DNA of 64,000 nt, taken from Deltaproteobacteria bacterium (lineage in GTDB: Bacteria; Myxococcota_A; Polyangia; HGW-17). Shown piece after piece: positions 30,851-40,064 of the stretch; position 1 is the stretch's first letter; every line of letters begins with the position of its first letter. The translations under genes were made by a program, and so were the position numbers. The notes under the pieces are model-generated. The model made no database searches. It was not told where the DNA came from and saw nothing but the letters and a program-made list of their open reading frames with translations. The DNA lies in NCBI GenBank assembly GCA_016937155.1, contig JAFGWM010000005.1, positions 37,718 to 101,717 on the forward strand. The letters run 5' to 3'.

Positions 30851-32641
30851 TTATTCATTAGCGATGAAGGTTTCCAGCCATTTCTGTTCCTCGCCAGTAA
30901 GGTATGGTGAAAGTGTGACAAGGCATTTTTCATGATAGTTACATACCCAGTTTTTTTGAGCTGAAGACAAATCATCAAAGTCGATAAGTCGATTATCCAG
31001 AGGACACCAGGTGATATTTTCAAACCTGAGAAATTTGTGACTGAGTTCTGTTTCAGGTGAATCTTCAACTGTAATATACATGTTTTCAATTCGTATACCG
31101 AAATTTCCTTCCTCATAATATCCTGGTTCTATGGTTGTCACCATTCCTGCTTCAAGAGGAACCCCCTGACATCTGTAGTAGCTTATTGCGTGAGGACCTT
31201 CATGAACCCCCAAAAACATGCCTACTCCATGTCCTGTGCCATGACCATAATTTAAAGCTTTATCCCATAAAGGTTTGCGTGCAATTGTGTCAAGCTGCTT
31301 TCCTGTAGTTCCTTCAGGAAATACTGCTGATGCAAGATCAATATGCCCCTTAAGCACCATTGTATACATTTTCTTCATATGCTTATCAGGTGTTCCAATT
31401 GATATGGTTCGTGTAATATCCGTTGTGCCATCCAGATACTGTCCACCACTATCGAGAAGATACAGGCCATTTCCAGTTATTGGTGAATTTTGATCCTGGG
31501 ATGCTGTGTAATGCACAATTGCTCCATTTTTTCCAAAGGCACTTATTGTTTCAAAGCTTTCTCCCCGGTTGTTTTCCTGCTGGTGCCGCAACTTACCAAG
31601 ATATTTTGCTGCAGAAACTTCAGTAATGCTTTGGCCGGATTTTATATTATTTTCAAGCCAGATAAGAAACTTAACCATTGCCACACCATCTCTGATATGA
31701 GAATTTCTCATCCCCTGTAGTTCTGTCGGATTCTTTATTCCCTTCATTTTTTCAACACCCGAATTGACAACTTCAACATCAGAATGTTTTCTTATTATGT
31801 CCGCAAGTTTTACAGTCAGGGATGACCCGGATATTAGTATTTTATCGTTTTCTCCACCCAGATTGTGAAGATCCTCTTCAAATCTGTGGTAAGGTTCAAC
31901 TTCAAAAGTACCACTTATTTTTTCCCACGCGGATTTGGAGAACTTCTCAATACCAGAATAAATAACCGCTCGTTCCATGGTTATCACAAGATATGAAATA
32001 AATACCGGTGTGTACTTTATGTCGTTTCCTCTGAGATTTGTAATCCATGCAATATCGTCAAGAGTTGAAAAAACAAGAGCCTTTCCATTCTTTGAATTGA
32101 GAACTTCTCTGATGGATTTTAGTTTATCATCAGATTTCAATCCGGTGAATCTTTCATCAAGGGGAAAAATTTCTCCATCGGGAAATTGGGGCCTGTCTTT
32201 CCATATGGCATCTACCAGATTTATGCCGGATGATTTGAGAATAATATTTTTTTTCTGAAGAACTGATTTCATTTCCAGAAATTCTGTTTCTGACATTATC
32301 GAGCCATCAAAGGCTACAACACTTTTCTCCTTAAGATATTTCAGCAGATACTCAGGTATTGATATGGAATCTGGTGTCATCATTTTGTGGAGTTCAATAC
32401 CGGTACCGGAAAGTTGAGCCTCCGCCTGTATGAAATACCTTGAATCTGTCCAAAGTCCTGCTCTGTCTTTTAAAATAACCAGATCTCCAGCACTGCCCGT
32501 GAATGAACTTGCAAACTGTCGTCTCTTCCAGTAATCCGGTACATACTCACTCTGATGTGGGTCCGTTGAAGGAATAAGAAAAGCATCATATCCGTGTTCT
32601 TCCATCAGTTTTCTTATATCTGAAACATTTTTTGCACTCAT
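30851..32641 (-). CDS. Xaa-Pro aminopeptidase / aminopeptidase P family (M24)
   Basis: YLLDSGGQYLDGTTDITRTISIG, GHGTGHGVGMFLGVHEGP, TIEPGYYEEGNFGIRIENM: metal ligands of eukaryotic-type long APP. Confidence 0.93.
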   Translation of the reverse strand: MSAKNVSDIRKLMEEHGYDAFLIPSTDPHQSEYVPDYWKRRQFASSFTGSAGDLVILKDRAGLWTDSRYFIQAEAQLSGTGIELHKMMTPDSISIPEYLLKYLKEKSVVAFDGSIMSETEFLEMKSVLQKKNIILKSSGINLVDAIWKDRPQFPDGEIFPLDERFTGLKSDDKLKSIREVLNSKNGKALVFSTLDDIAWITNLRGNDIKYTPVFISYLVITMERAVIYSGIEKFSKSAWEKISGTFEVEPYHRFEEDLHNLGGENDKILISGSSLTVKLADIIRKHSDVEVVNSGVEKMKGIKNPTELQGMRNSHIRDGVAMVKFLIWLENNIKSGQSITEVSAAKYLGKLRHQQENNRGESFETISAFGKNGAIVHYTASQDQNSPITGNGLYLLDSGGQYLDGTTDITRTISIGTPDKHMKKMYTMVLKGHIDLASAVFPEGTTGKQLDTIARKPLWDKALNYGHGTGHGVGMFLGVHEGPHAISYYRCQGVPLEAGMVTTIEPGYYEEGNFGIRIENMYITVEDSPETELSHKFLRFENITWCPLDNRLIDFDDLSSAQKNWVCNYHEKCLVTLSPYLTGEEQKWLETFIANE

Positions 32642-32654
32642 GAATTACTCCTGT

Positions 32655-34622
32655 TCAATTTCTTGTGAGGCTAATAGCAAGTTGACATTCAAGTGAGGCT
32701 CTCCAGTACATTTCCAGAGCCTTGATTTTTAGTGCAATATCCATTTCCTTCATTGTATTCCCAATGTTATAGAAAATTTTTGCACTGGGGGGGACTTCTC
32801 CAACCAGCTTCAATGCTCTTGCTGCATGGATTCGTGAGTTAAGCTCTGCATGTTTAAGCATGTGTACAAGAGATTTCTGCATTTTTACAGATTCAATATT
32901 TCCATCAGAATTTTTATTCACGCCCAGTCCATAGTGTTTCACCAGAAACATTGATGAGGCGAAATAACTTCCCATAGAACCTGCAATCTGTGCATAATAG
33001 GTAGCTATGCTTTTTTCTCCCCAGTTTTTACGGATAAGATTCTCTGGTATCTTAAGACTGTAAAATGCCTGAAGATAGTTGTTTGAATAGTCCATATAGA
33101 GATCCTGAGTATCTTTCATGGTTTTATTGTATTTTTTTGAATACTCTGTCAGGAGAACTTCATTGATATAGTTGAGATTCGCCTGAGCACTGGAGATGAT
33201 GGTTTTCGCAATTTTTTTCACCCTGTCTTCATTAATTTTTACAGGTTTTCTTGAAAGTGTTTTAAATTCTAGGAAATCCAGAGCTTTTTCAAATTTAAGG
33301 CGTGCAAGATTATATCTGTAAGTGGCGCTTCTGAGATATCTGATAATGTATCCAACGATACCTTTTACATTTTTTTTCTCGGCAAGAGCCTTTTTGTATA
33401 CTGGCATAAGTTTTTTAACCACGCCACTTTTTGTGCTGGCATCATACATATATCCGAATGAACCAATCATCTGTTCGTAGGCGGATATCATTGCTATCAA
33501 GTCCCCAACTGTTGTGGGTTTTGCTTTTTTCAGATAACTAAGACCCTTGCCAAGATCACTTACCATTGGGGAAATAAGATTTTTTTGTAAAGCAGCGTCT
33601 AAAACAGCAGGATCCTTTGACAGGAATAATATTTTGTAAAACATTCCATACCAGAAACTTGAAAACGAATTCCCACCACCCCTCTGGGAAAAATCATAGG
33701 CGCTTGCCATTGAACCCTCCCGGAGTAAGTCAACGGCCTTATCAATATATTTTTTTGCAACTGACAGTTTTCTCGATGCTCCTGGGGCATACTGCAGTTT
33801 TTGTTCCTGAAATTTAGTGGAGTATTTTAAATAGTACTGATTCCAGGAACCAGCCTTTTTTCGAAGGAGATTTATCATCTCTATTGATAATTCCATTGAT
33901 TTGGAATCAATTGGCTCCGGTTTAGGAAGTTCTTTTCCTGTTAGGAGTTTGAATGCATCATACACTGTGCTCATCTCTACAGCCTGTGCATTATTTTTCA
34001 GAGCCAGTTGTTGAAGATCTACAATTTTTCCTGTTTTCAGATCAGCATTAAATCTCTGCCCCACAGGGTAACCAAGAATTGTTTTTCCATCCTTGATGGC
34101 AGCTATGAATTTATTTGGAATTCCCCCAACAGGACCCACACTGCCATCTGGATTGACAGTTCCCGTCATAGTGACATTATCCAGAACCGGAGTCCCGGTC
34201 ATTGCGGCTATGATTCCTGCAGTAAAAAGTGCTCCGGCACTGGGGCCATCAATGTATCCCTGTCCTCTAACATTAATCGCATATTCATCCAGATCCCGTC
34301 CCACTGCCAGAGCTGCCTGCATAGATGCTATCCACACGGCAGCCCGCCATTGTCCGCCTAGCCCGCCACTAAGGTTCCCGCTGATACCAATATTGAGCTC
34401 ATTGTCTGAATTTGGACTTACGGTGATTCTGGCTTTATGAGTTCCTCCACTGCCGGTAGAACTGTTATATGTCAGGTATGTAATATTTACTGAGGCTGAT
34501 TTTGAAACTTTTTTTGCAGGATAACTGAGTGTGGATCCTTTTTTAGTTCCTGAAGTGTGGCACCCTGTTATGACGGTAATTAATGTTAGTGACAATAGAT
34601 ATGTTAGCCTTCTGAAAACCAT
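32655..34622 (-). CDS. Lipoprotein with Lon-type (S16) proteolytic domain, no AAA+ module
   Basis: MVFRRLTYLLSLTLITVITGCHTSG lipobox; YIDGPSAGALFTAGIIAAMTGTPV...MTGTVNPDGSVGPVGGIPNKFIAAIKDG: Ser (GPSAG) and Lys (PNK) of the S16 dyad. Confidence 0.85.
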   Translation of the reverse strand: MVFRRLTYLLSLTLITVITGCHTSGTKKGSTLSYPAKKVSKSASVNITYLTYNSSTGSGGTHKARITVSPNSDNELNIGISGNLSGGLGGQWRAAVWIASMQAALAVGRDLDEYAINVRGQGYIDGPSAGALFTAGIIAAMTGTPVLDNVTMTGTVNPDGSVGPVGGIPNKFIAAIKDGKTILGYPVGQRFNADLKTGKIVDLQQLALKNNAQAVEMSTVYDAFKLLTGKELPKPEPIDSKSMELSIEMINLLRKKAGSWNQYYLKYSTKFQEQKLQYAPGASRKLSVAKKYIDKAVDLLREGSMASAYDFSQRGGGNSFSSFWYGMFYKILFLSKDPAVLDAALQKNLISPMVSDLGKGLSYLKKAKPTTVGDLIAMISAYEQMIGSFGYMYDASTKSGVVKKLMPVYKKALAEKKNVKGIVGYIIRYLRSATYRYNLARLKFEKALDFLEFKTLSRKPVKINEDRVKKIAKTIISSAQANLNYINEVLLTEYSKKYNKTMKDTQDLYMDYSNNYLQAFYSLKIPENLIRKNWGEKSIATYYAQIAGSMGSYFASSMFLVKHYGLGVNKNSDGNIESVKMQKSLVHMLKHAELNSRIHAARALKLVGEVPPSAKIFYNIGNTMKEMDIALKIKALEMYWRASLECQLAISLTRN

Positions 34623-34773
34623 ATTTCTCTCCCCGGTGTATATCCCGGAATACGGGAATGGTATTTGGAATAAACTTTCTTTTCCTCGAACAACTGTTAA
34701 ATTATGCTGAGATTTCTCTTTCAAGGCAACTGTTTTTTCCTTTGCCTTCATATGATAGAGTAACGTCAACATC

Positions 34774-37700
34774 ATGCTGAACAAGTTTTTAAATTTTTCC
34801 GGGATTGAAAAAAAGGAATTGAGTGCTCTTTCAGTTATCTGTATCCGGGCACTGCTGGTTGCTTTTACTGTTGTAGCAACTTATTCATACCAGAGTGCAG
34901 TATTTTTGAATGTATTTCATTCCAGTAAATTAGTCTGGTTGTATATGGCAGTTGCTTTTGCAACTGTAATATTTTCATTCCCTTATTCGTGGCTTCATAA
35001 CAGGGTTGGAGAAAAAAATACTGATATTCTGTCAATGCTGTTTTTTGGCAGCAGCGGTCTGATAGTTTGGCTGTTTTCTGAACTGTTACTCTATCCGTTG
35101 ACGTTGTTTATTTTCACAATATGGATAAAACTGACTGGAATTTTTGCAACAATTAACTTCTGGCATTCTACGGTCAGAGCCTTTCCCTCCAGAAGAGCAA
35201 AGGTTCTTTTTCCGGTTATCGCAGCCAGTTTCAGTCTGGGAAGTGCATTAGCTGGAAAAATTGTATATTTTATTGCCACTTCCTATGGTGTGTCCACAAT
35301 ACTGCCTCTACTCATCGTAACAATTTTTCTTTCCATAATGTTTCCTGTGGGGAATAACATCAGTGATCGAGATACAGAGGGTACATCCTCCAGTAGAAAA
35401 ATATTCAGATCTGCGATTCAGATTCTTGCCGGAAACCCTCTGGCTATTTATATGACTCTTTTTATTCTGTTCAGTATACCGGTTTTCCTCAGCAGTGATT
35501 TTATTCTGAAAAAAGCTCTTCAGGAGACATATTCCAGAGATGAGATGGCTGCATTTCTGGGAAATTACCAGCTGTACATGAATCTGGGTGTTTTCTTTCT
35601 TCAGACGTTTTTTATGGGATTTTTAATGAAAAATCTCGGGGTTTCAAAACTGACTGTCTTTACCCCTCTTTTTCTTGCTGTTACTTTTCCCCTGCTTATA
35701 TTTAATCCGGTACTTACGTTTGCAATGCTTATTGCTGTATTTTCAGGTGTGTTAAGGCTGACAATTTATATCAACAGCCGTAATCAATTGATCACTCCTT
35801 TGGGAAATGCAGACAAGGAGGTTGTAAGTATATTTTTAAGGACTGTTATAGCTCCGGCAGGAACTGTTCTGACAAGCCTGTGTCTTTTACCTTTTAAATC
35901 ATCTTCCATACCGGTTCTGGCTTCCCTGGGAGTTGTTTTTGCTATTGGATTCGGTGTTTTTGGTTATCTTGCTGGAAGAGCATATAACTATGAGCTGGTT
36001 AAGGCACTTAAGAAAAAAACTCTGAACATCACTTCGAATGAAAAATTACCTCCATCACCTGACGCTTTGGTGCTGCAGAGTCTTCGGGATCAGGTAGTGA
36101 GCGCAGGATTTGAAGAGGCGTCATTTGCAGCAACTATTCTCGCAGAATACAGAGAACTGAAACTTCAGGATTTGAATACATTTTTTTCAAAAAACTATCA
36201 TAATATCGGTATATTACCCAGATTGAAAGCTATTGAACTGGGATTGTATCTGAAGCAATCAGAGAAAGAAGCTTTTTTTCATAAGGTTATGTTTGAATCT
36301 GATGACACACGAGTTCTGATTGAAGCTGTTAAGATTGCCGATCATGTAAGGGAACCATGGATCCAGCAGCTTTCAATGATACTTGTTTCATCAGGGGAAA
36401 ATTCTTTCCGTAAAGCCATGGGGTATTATCTGAAAACTGAAACTGATATATCTGATTCAGGTGTTGTGGAAGAACTGGCTTCAGAACTTAGTGATGGAGA
36501 TATAAACAGCAGTATACTTGCCATATACATCTGTAGTAAATATCAGTCCAAAAGTAACCTAGGAGTAATAGAAAAACTTCTGTATTCTCAGAAAGTGGAA
36601 GTTGTTCTGACAGCACTGAGAGCTATTGGCGACAATAAAATAGAGGAGTTATATCCTGATCTTTTTACACTTGCTGTTTCTTCGCAATTGAGACGAGCTG
36701 CTATTGATTCAATAAGAGCATGTGGTCTTGAAAAACAGTTCGCTGAAAAATTCTCATCGGAACCCAGGCTTGTCAGGCATGTTATCCGTATTTTGTGTCA
36801 GAATCCATGTTCAGAAAATATTGCAAAACTGAAGGAAATAATCAGCAGTGGAAGAATCTGGAAGATGTCCATTGCCCTTGGGGAAATAGAGAAAAATTCA
36901 ATTTCACATCTGAATAATTATCTTGATTATGATTTTCTACAGAACATGGGAGGACACTGGGTGGCACTGAATGCAGCACGCTATCTGCATAGAAGTGATG
37001 CTGCCACTTCTTTGTTTCTTGAAACAGAATCTACATTTGCCCTAAGATGTATTTTCTCACTATTAAGGATTCATAACCCCGATTTGGCCAGACAACTGGA
37101 AAGCATAGAAAAAAGTCTATCCACAACTGATAAGCATCAATTGAATGCTGCTCTTGAACTTCTTGAAGATTTCCCTGTATTTAATCAGTCTTCCTCAATA
37201 TGGTTTTTAGAGGGAAAACTATCCGAGGGTATCACCGGACTGGAATCAACATGCTGGAGGGATTTCAGCTCTATGACTGGCAGGGAGCTTGTGGGGTCTA
37301 CTGGTGATGAGGTCCTCATGAAAACATACAGTACTCTTGTTAATCTTGAAGGGAGTTCTTCAACCGAGGACAGGTTGAAGGATACGGCATTTCTTGGTGC
37401 TCAGTTAAGATTCAGTGGATTTTTCCTTAATCTTGCTACTGAGATCACTACAGAAATTGCTAGGCAGGGTGAGATAATAAGGTTGAAAGAAGGAGAGTTT
37501 CTTTTTAATGAGGGTGACGAGGGTGATGGGATTTATTTTATTCTTGAGGGAACGATGGCTGTGGAAATTTCAGGAAAAACAGTAAATACACTCAATGCAG
37601 GAACAGTACTGGGTGAAATTGCTCTCCTGGATAAAGGGAAGAGAAGCGCCTCTATCAGACCACTGAAAAACAGTGCTGTTCTCAAAATAAGTCCAAGACT

Positions 37701-37818
37701 TTTTGATGATATGATACAGGAATACCCCTACATTTCGAAACAGATTGCAATAACTCTTGTGGGACATATCAGAAGGCTCATACCTATTGCTGAAGGGGCA
37801 TCACATAGTGTGGAGTAA
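34774..37818 (+). CDS. Multi-TM transporter-like (MFS/NTT nucleotide-translocase-like) protein fused to helical repeats and a C-terminal cyclic nucleotide-binding domain
   Basis: About 11-12 TM segments in the first 400 aa; long alpha-helical middle; C-terminal LKEGEFLFNEGDEGDGIYFILEGTMAV...LGEIALLDKGKRSASI. Confidence 0.8.
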   Translation: MLNKFLNFSGIEKKELSALSVICIRALLVAFTVVATYSYQSAVFLNVFHSSKLVWLYMAVAFATVIFSFPYSWLHNRVGEKNTDILSMLFFGSSGLIVWLFSELLLYPLTLFIFTIWIKLTGIFATINFWHSTVRAFPSRRAKVLFPVIAASFSLGSALAGKIVYFIATSYGVSTILPLLIVTIFLSIMFPVGNNISDRDTEGTSSSRKIFRSAIQILAGNPLAIYMTLFILFSIPVFLSSDFILKKALQETYSRDEMAAFLGNYQLYMNLGVFFLQTFFMGFLMKNLGVSKLTVFTPLFLAVTFPLLIFNPVLTFAMLIAVFSGVLRLTIYINSRNQLITPLGNADKEVVSIFLRTVIAPAGTVLTSLCLLPFKSSSIPVLASLGVVFAIGFGVFGYLAGRAYNYELVKALKKKTLNITSNEKLPPSPDALVLQSLRDQVVSAGFEEASFAATILAEYRELKLQDLNTFFSKNYHNIGILPRLKAIELGLYLKQSEKEAFFHKVMFESDDTRVLIEAVKIADHVREPWIQQLSMILVSSGENSFRKAMGYYLKTETDISDSGVVEELASELSDGDINSSILAIYICSKYQSKSNLGVIEKLLYSQKVEVVLTALRAIGDNKIEELYPDLFTLAVSSQLRRAAIDSIRACGLEKQFAEKFSSEPRLVRHVIRILCQNPCSENIAKLKEIISSGRIWKMSIALGEIEKNSISHLNNYLDYDFLQNMGGHWVALNAARYLHRSDAATSLFLETESTFALRCIFSLLRIHNPDLARQLESIEKSLSTTDKHQLNAALELLEDFPVFNQSSSIWFLEGKLSEGITGLESTCWRDFSSMTGRELVGSTGDEVLMKTYSTLVNLEGSSSTEDRLKDTAFLGAQLRFSGFFLNLATEITTEIARQGEIIRLKEGEFLFNEGDEGDGIYFILEGTMAVEISGKTVNTLNAGTVLGEIALLDKGKRSASIRPLKNSAVLKISPRLFDDMIQEYPYISKQIAITLVGHIRRLIPIAEGASHSVE

Positions 37819-37822
37819 TATT

Positions 37823-38911
37823 ATGAAAAAGCTGTTTAGTTTCCTTTTTATCATGGTTTTTTTCTTCCCGGGAGCAGCTCTGGGAAGACTGAAAAACTGG
37901 AATAATCCGTGGAAAACCAGAATTGAAAAATGGATAAGTGAGGTTACTTCTGTGGATTCTCCATATTTTATTCCGGCATCAGGAAGGATTGCCGCGGTGG
38001 ATATGGATGGCACGCTGATTACTGAGAGGCCGGATTATTTTCATGGATTTGTTTCAAAATTAAATCTCATGGATACTCTGGCAAAAAAATCGGAACTGGA
38101 AAGTAATCCAATTTTTAAAGCAATAAAAACATCAGATCAGAAATGGATCAGGGCTAACCTTCAGAAATGGCTTCTTGAAAGTTTTGCAGGTGAGGATCTC
38201 AGGAAAGTACACAAATATTCACTGAATGTGTTTGAACATGTAAAGATTCCAGGAACAGATAGATTATACCGTGATCTCCTGTATCTTCCGATTGTTGAGT
38301 TGATTGAACTTCTGAAAGAGCACGATTTTAAGGTTTACATAGTAACCACAGCTCAGCAGGAAATCGTTCGTCCGGTTCTGAGCAAATATCTAAAAATTCC
38401 CATGGACTGGATAATAGGTTCTATGGTTGGATTTAGTGTGGCTGATGATATGTCAGGTTTTATCAGAGAAAAGAAATTATGGAAACCTGTATCCCACGGA
38501 AAAGGAAAGGTTTTAAGATTCAGAGAACGAACTGGAGCTGTTCCTGTGCTTGGGATAGGTAACAGTCCCAATGATATTCCTCTTTTACTCTACACAGGAA
38601 AATCAACGTATCACAGTCTCAGTATAGTTATCGATCATGATGATCCCAGAGAATATATATATTCCCGTAAGGAAATGGATATTTATGCAGAAAAAAATAA
38701 CTGGATGAGAGTTAGTATGAAAAATGGATTTCGCGAAATATATGGAAATCTTGATTTTGTAAAGTGGCCTGCTCAAAGGAAAAATCCGGAATCGGGAAAT
38801 TCACAAAACACTGTGACAGCACCAATGTGGTTCAAAATTTCCTTTATATTTTTGTTGTTTACGATATTTATTCTTGAATTACAACGTTATAGAAAGCAGC
38901 GAAAAAAATAG
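37823..38911 (+). CDS. HAD-family phosphatase, signal peptide and C-terminal TM anchor
   Basis: MKKLFSFLFIMVFFFPGAALG; AAVDMDGTLITERP (DxDGT); VLGIGNSPNDIPLL; C-terminal WFKISFIFLLFTIFIL. Confidence 0.82.
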   Translation: MKKLFSFLFIMVFFFPGAALGRLKNWNNPWKTRIEKWISEVTSVDSPYFIPASGRIAAVDMDGTLITERPDYFHGFVSKLNLMDTLAKKSELESNPIFKAIKTSDQKWIRANLQKWLLESFAGEDLRKVHKYSLNVFEHVKIPGTDRLYRDLLYLPIVELIELLKEHDFKVYIVTTAQQEIVRPVLSKYLKIPMDWIIGSMVGFSVADDMSGFIREKKLWKPVSHGKGKVLRFRERTGAVPVLGIGNSPNDIPLLLYTGKSTYHSLSIVIDHDDPREYIYSRKEMDIYAEKNNWMRVSMKNGFREIYGNLDFVKWPAQRKNPESGNSQNTVTAPMWFKISFIFLLFTIFILELQRYRKQRKK

Positions 38912-39319
38912 TTACTGGATGTTTTTAGAATCAAGGAAACCACTGTATTTCTTATCATGACCCATTATATGATCTGTAAGCCATTTTTTTAGAAATTCCA
39001 TTGTTTGACTACTCACAAAAAGTTTCCCCGCAGCATGCTTATCTTTAAGCTCAACAAGTTGTTCCACAAGTTTGTGATGCTGCCTGAGATGTTCATCAAG
39101 ATCCGGATATTTTTCAGCCTTCAGCACAGTTATTTCATGATTGAAATGCGTTTTAGTGTAATTTTCAAGATCAATGAATATTTTTTCCAGAACTTCTTTT
39201 CCCTGCCGGTTTTTCATAGCTTCATGCAGCTCATTAATATATCCGATTAGTTTTTTATGCTGATCATCGAATACTTTTACTCCTACAGAAATCTTTTCAG
39301 TCCATTCAAAAAGTGCCAT
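38912..39319 (-). CDS. Bacteriohemerythrin
   Basis: W-x-x-x-x-SVGVKVFDDQHKKLIGYINELHEAM...HFNHEITVLK...HLRQHHKLVEQL...WLTDHIMGHDKKY: full His/Glu/Asp di-iron ligand set. Confidence 0.95.
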   Translation of the reverse strand: MALFEWTEKISVGVKVFDDQHKKLIGYINELHEAMKNRQGKEVLEKIFIDLENYTKTHFNHEITVLKAEKYPDLDEHLRQHHKLVEQLVELKDKHAAGKLFVSSQTMEFLKKWLTDHIMGHDKKYSGFLDSKNIQ

Positions 39320-39353
39320 TTTTTCTCCTTTTCAGTCAAGTGTCACCTTAACT

Positions 39354-39380
39354 GATTCGGATACAACAGTTGGATATTTA
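39354..39380 (-). promoter_or_regulatory. Putative sigma-28 (FliA) promoter TAAA-N15-TCCGAATC upstream of bacteriohemerythrin
   Basis: Minus strand: TAAA TATCCAACTGTTGTA TCCGAATC, 34 nt upstream of the ATG. Confidence 0.7.
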
Positions 39381-39447
39381 GCCTTAACAGGAAATTTTTT
39401 TAAATAATGGAAAAATTTTCCTAAGTTGATTCTTAATAGTCTTTCAA

Positions 39448-39957
39448 ATGCATTTAGGAGTTGACAAACTGGCCGGTGACATGCAACATGTTCACATACC
39501 AATCGGAAAAGAAGTTTCCTTAAGGGCTATTGCCATGATGACTCGTAATGTTCCTAAAATCTTAAAAATACTTATTGTGGAAGACGACAATACGAGCCGT
39601 GAGGTATTAAGGCGCATTCTTCTTGAAAAGGGTAGTGTGGATGCTGCACCGAACGGTGAACAGGCAATTTCGTTTTTCAGAAAATCACTGGAACAGAGAG
39701 AGCATTACAACCTCGTATGTCTTGATATTGAGATGCCTCAGGCTAGCGGTCATGAGGTTTTGACACAGATAAGGAAACTTGAGAAGGAAAACGGGATTGA
39801 GGGAATTTTCAAGACAAGAGTCATTATGACAACAGCTTCACACGGTGAGGATGATGTTGTAAACGCTTATCTGGGTGAGTGTGATGCATATATTTTAAAG
39901 CCTGTTGTTAAAAAGGTAATCTTTGAACGAATGCGGGAGCTTGGTCTCATCCGTTAA
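39448..39957 (+). CDS. CheY-like response regulator (receiver domain only)
   Basis: ILIVEDDNTSREVLRRIL, LVCLDIEMPQASGHE, VIMTTAS, YILKPV. Confidence 0.93.
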   Translation: MHLGVDKLAGDMQHVHIPIGKEVSLRAIAMMTRNVPKILKILIVEDDNTSREVLRRILLEKGSVDAAPNGEQAISFFRKSLEQREHYNLVCLDIEMPQASGHEVLTQIRKLEKENGIEGIFKTRVIMTTASHGEDDVVNAYLGECDAYILKPVVKKVIFERMRELGLIR

Positions 39958-40064
39958 ACACGACATTAGAACACCACTCTGAGTGTACATAGCAATTTTC
40001 AATAAAATACATAAAACAATTTTTCAATAAATATAAGAAATAAAACAGATATTTAGGAGGATAA

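Noticed and set aside
39993-40031. Near-direct repeat caattttcaataaa / caatttttcaataaa
   Set aside because: Short, AT-rich, only two copies; no consistent interpretation
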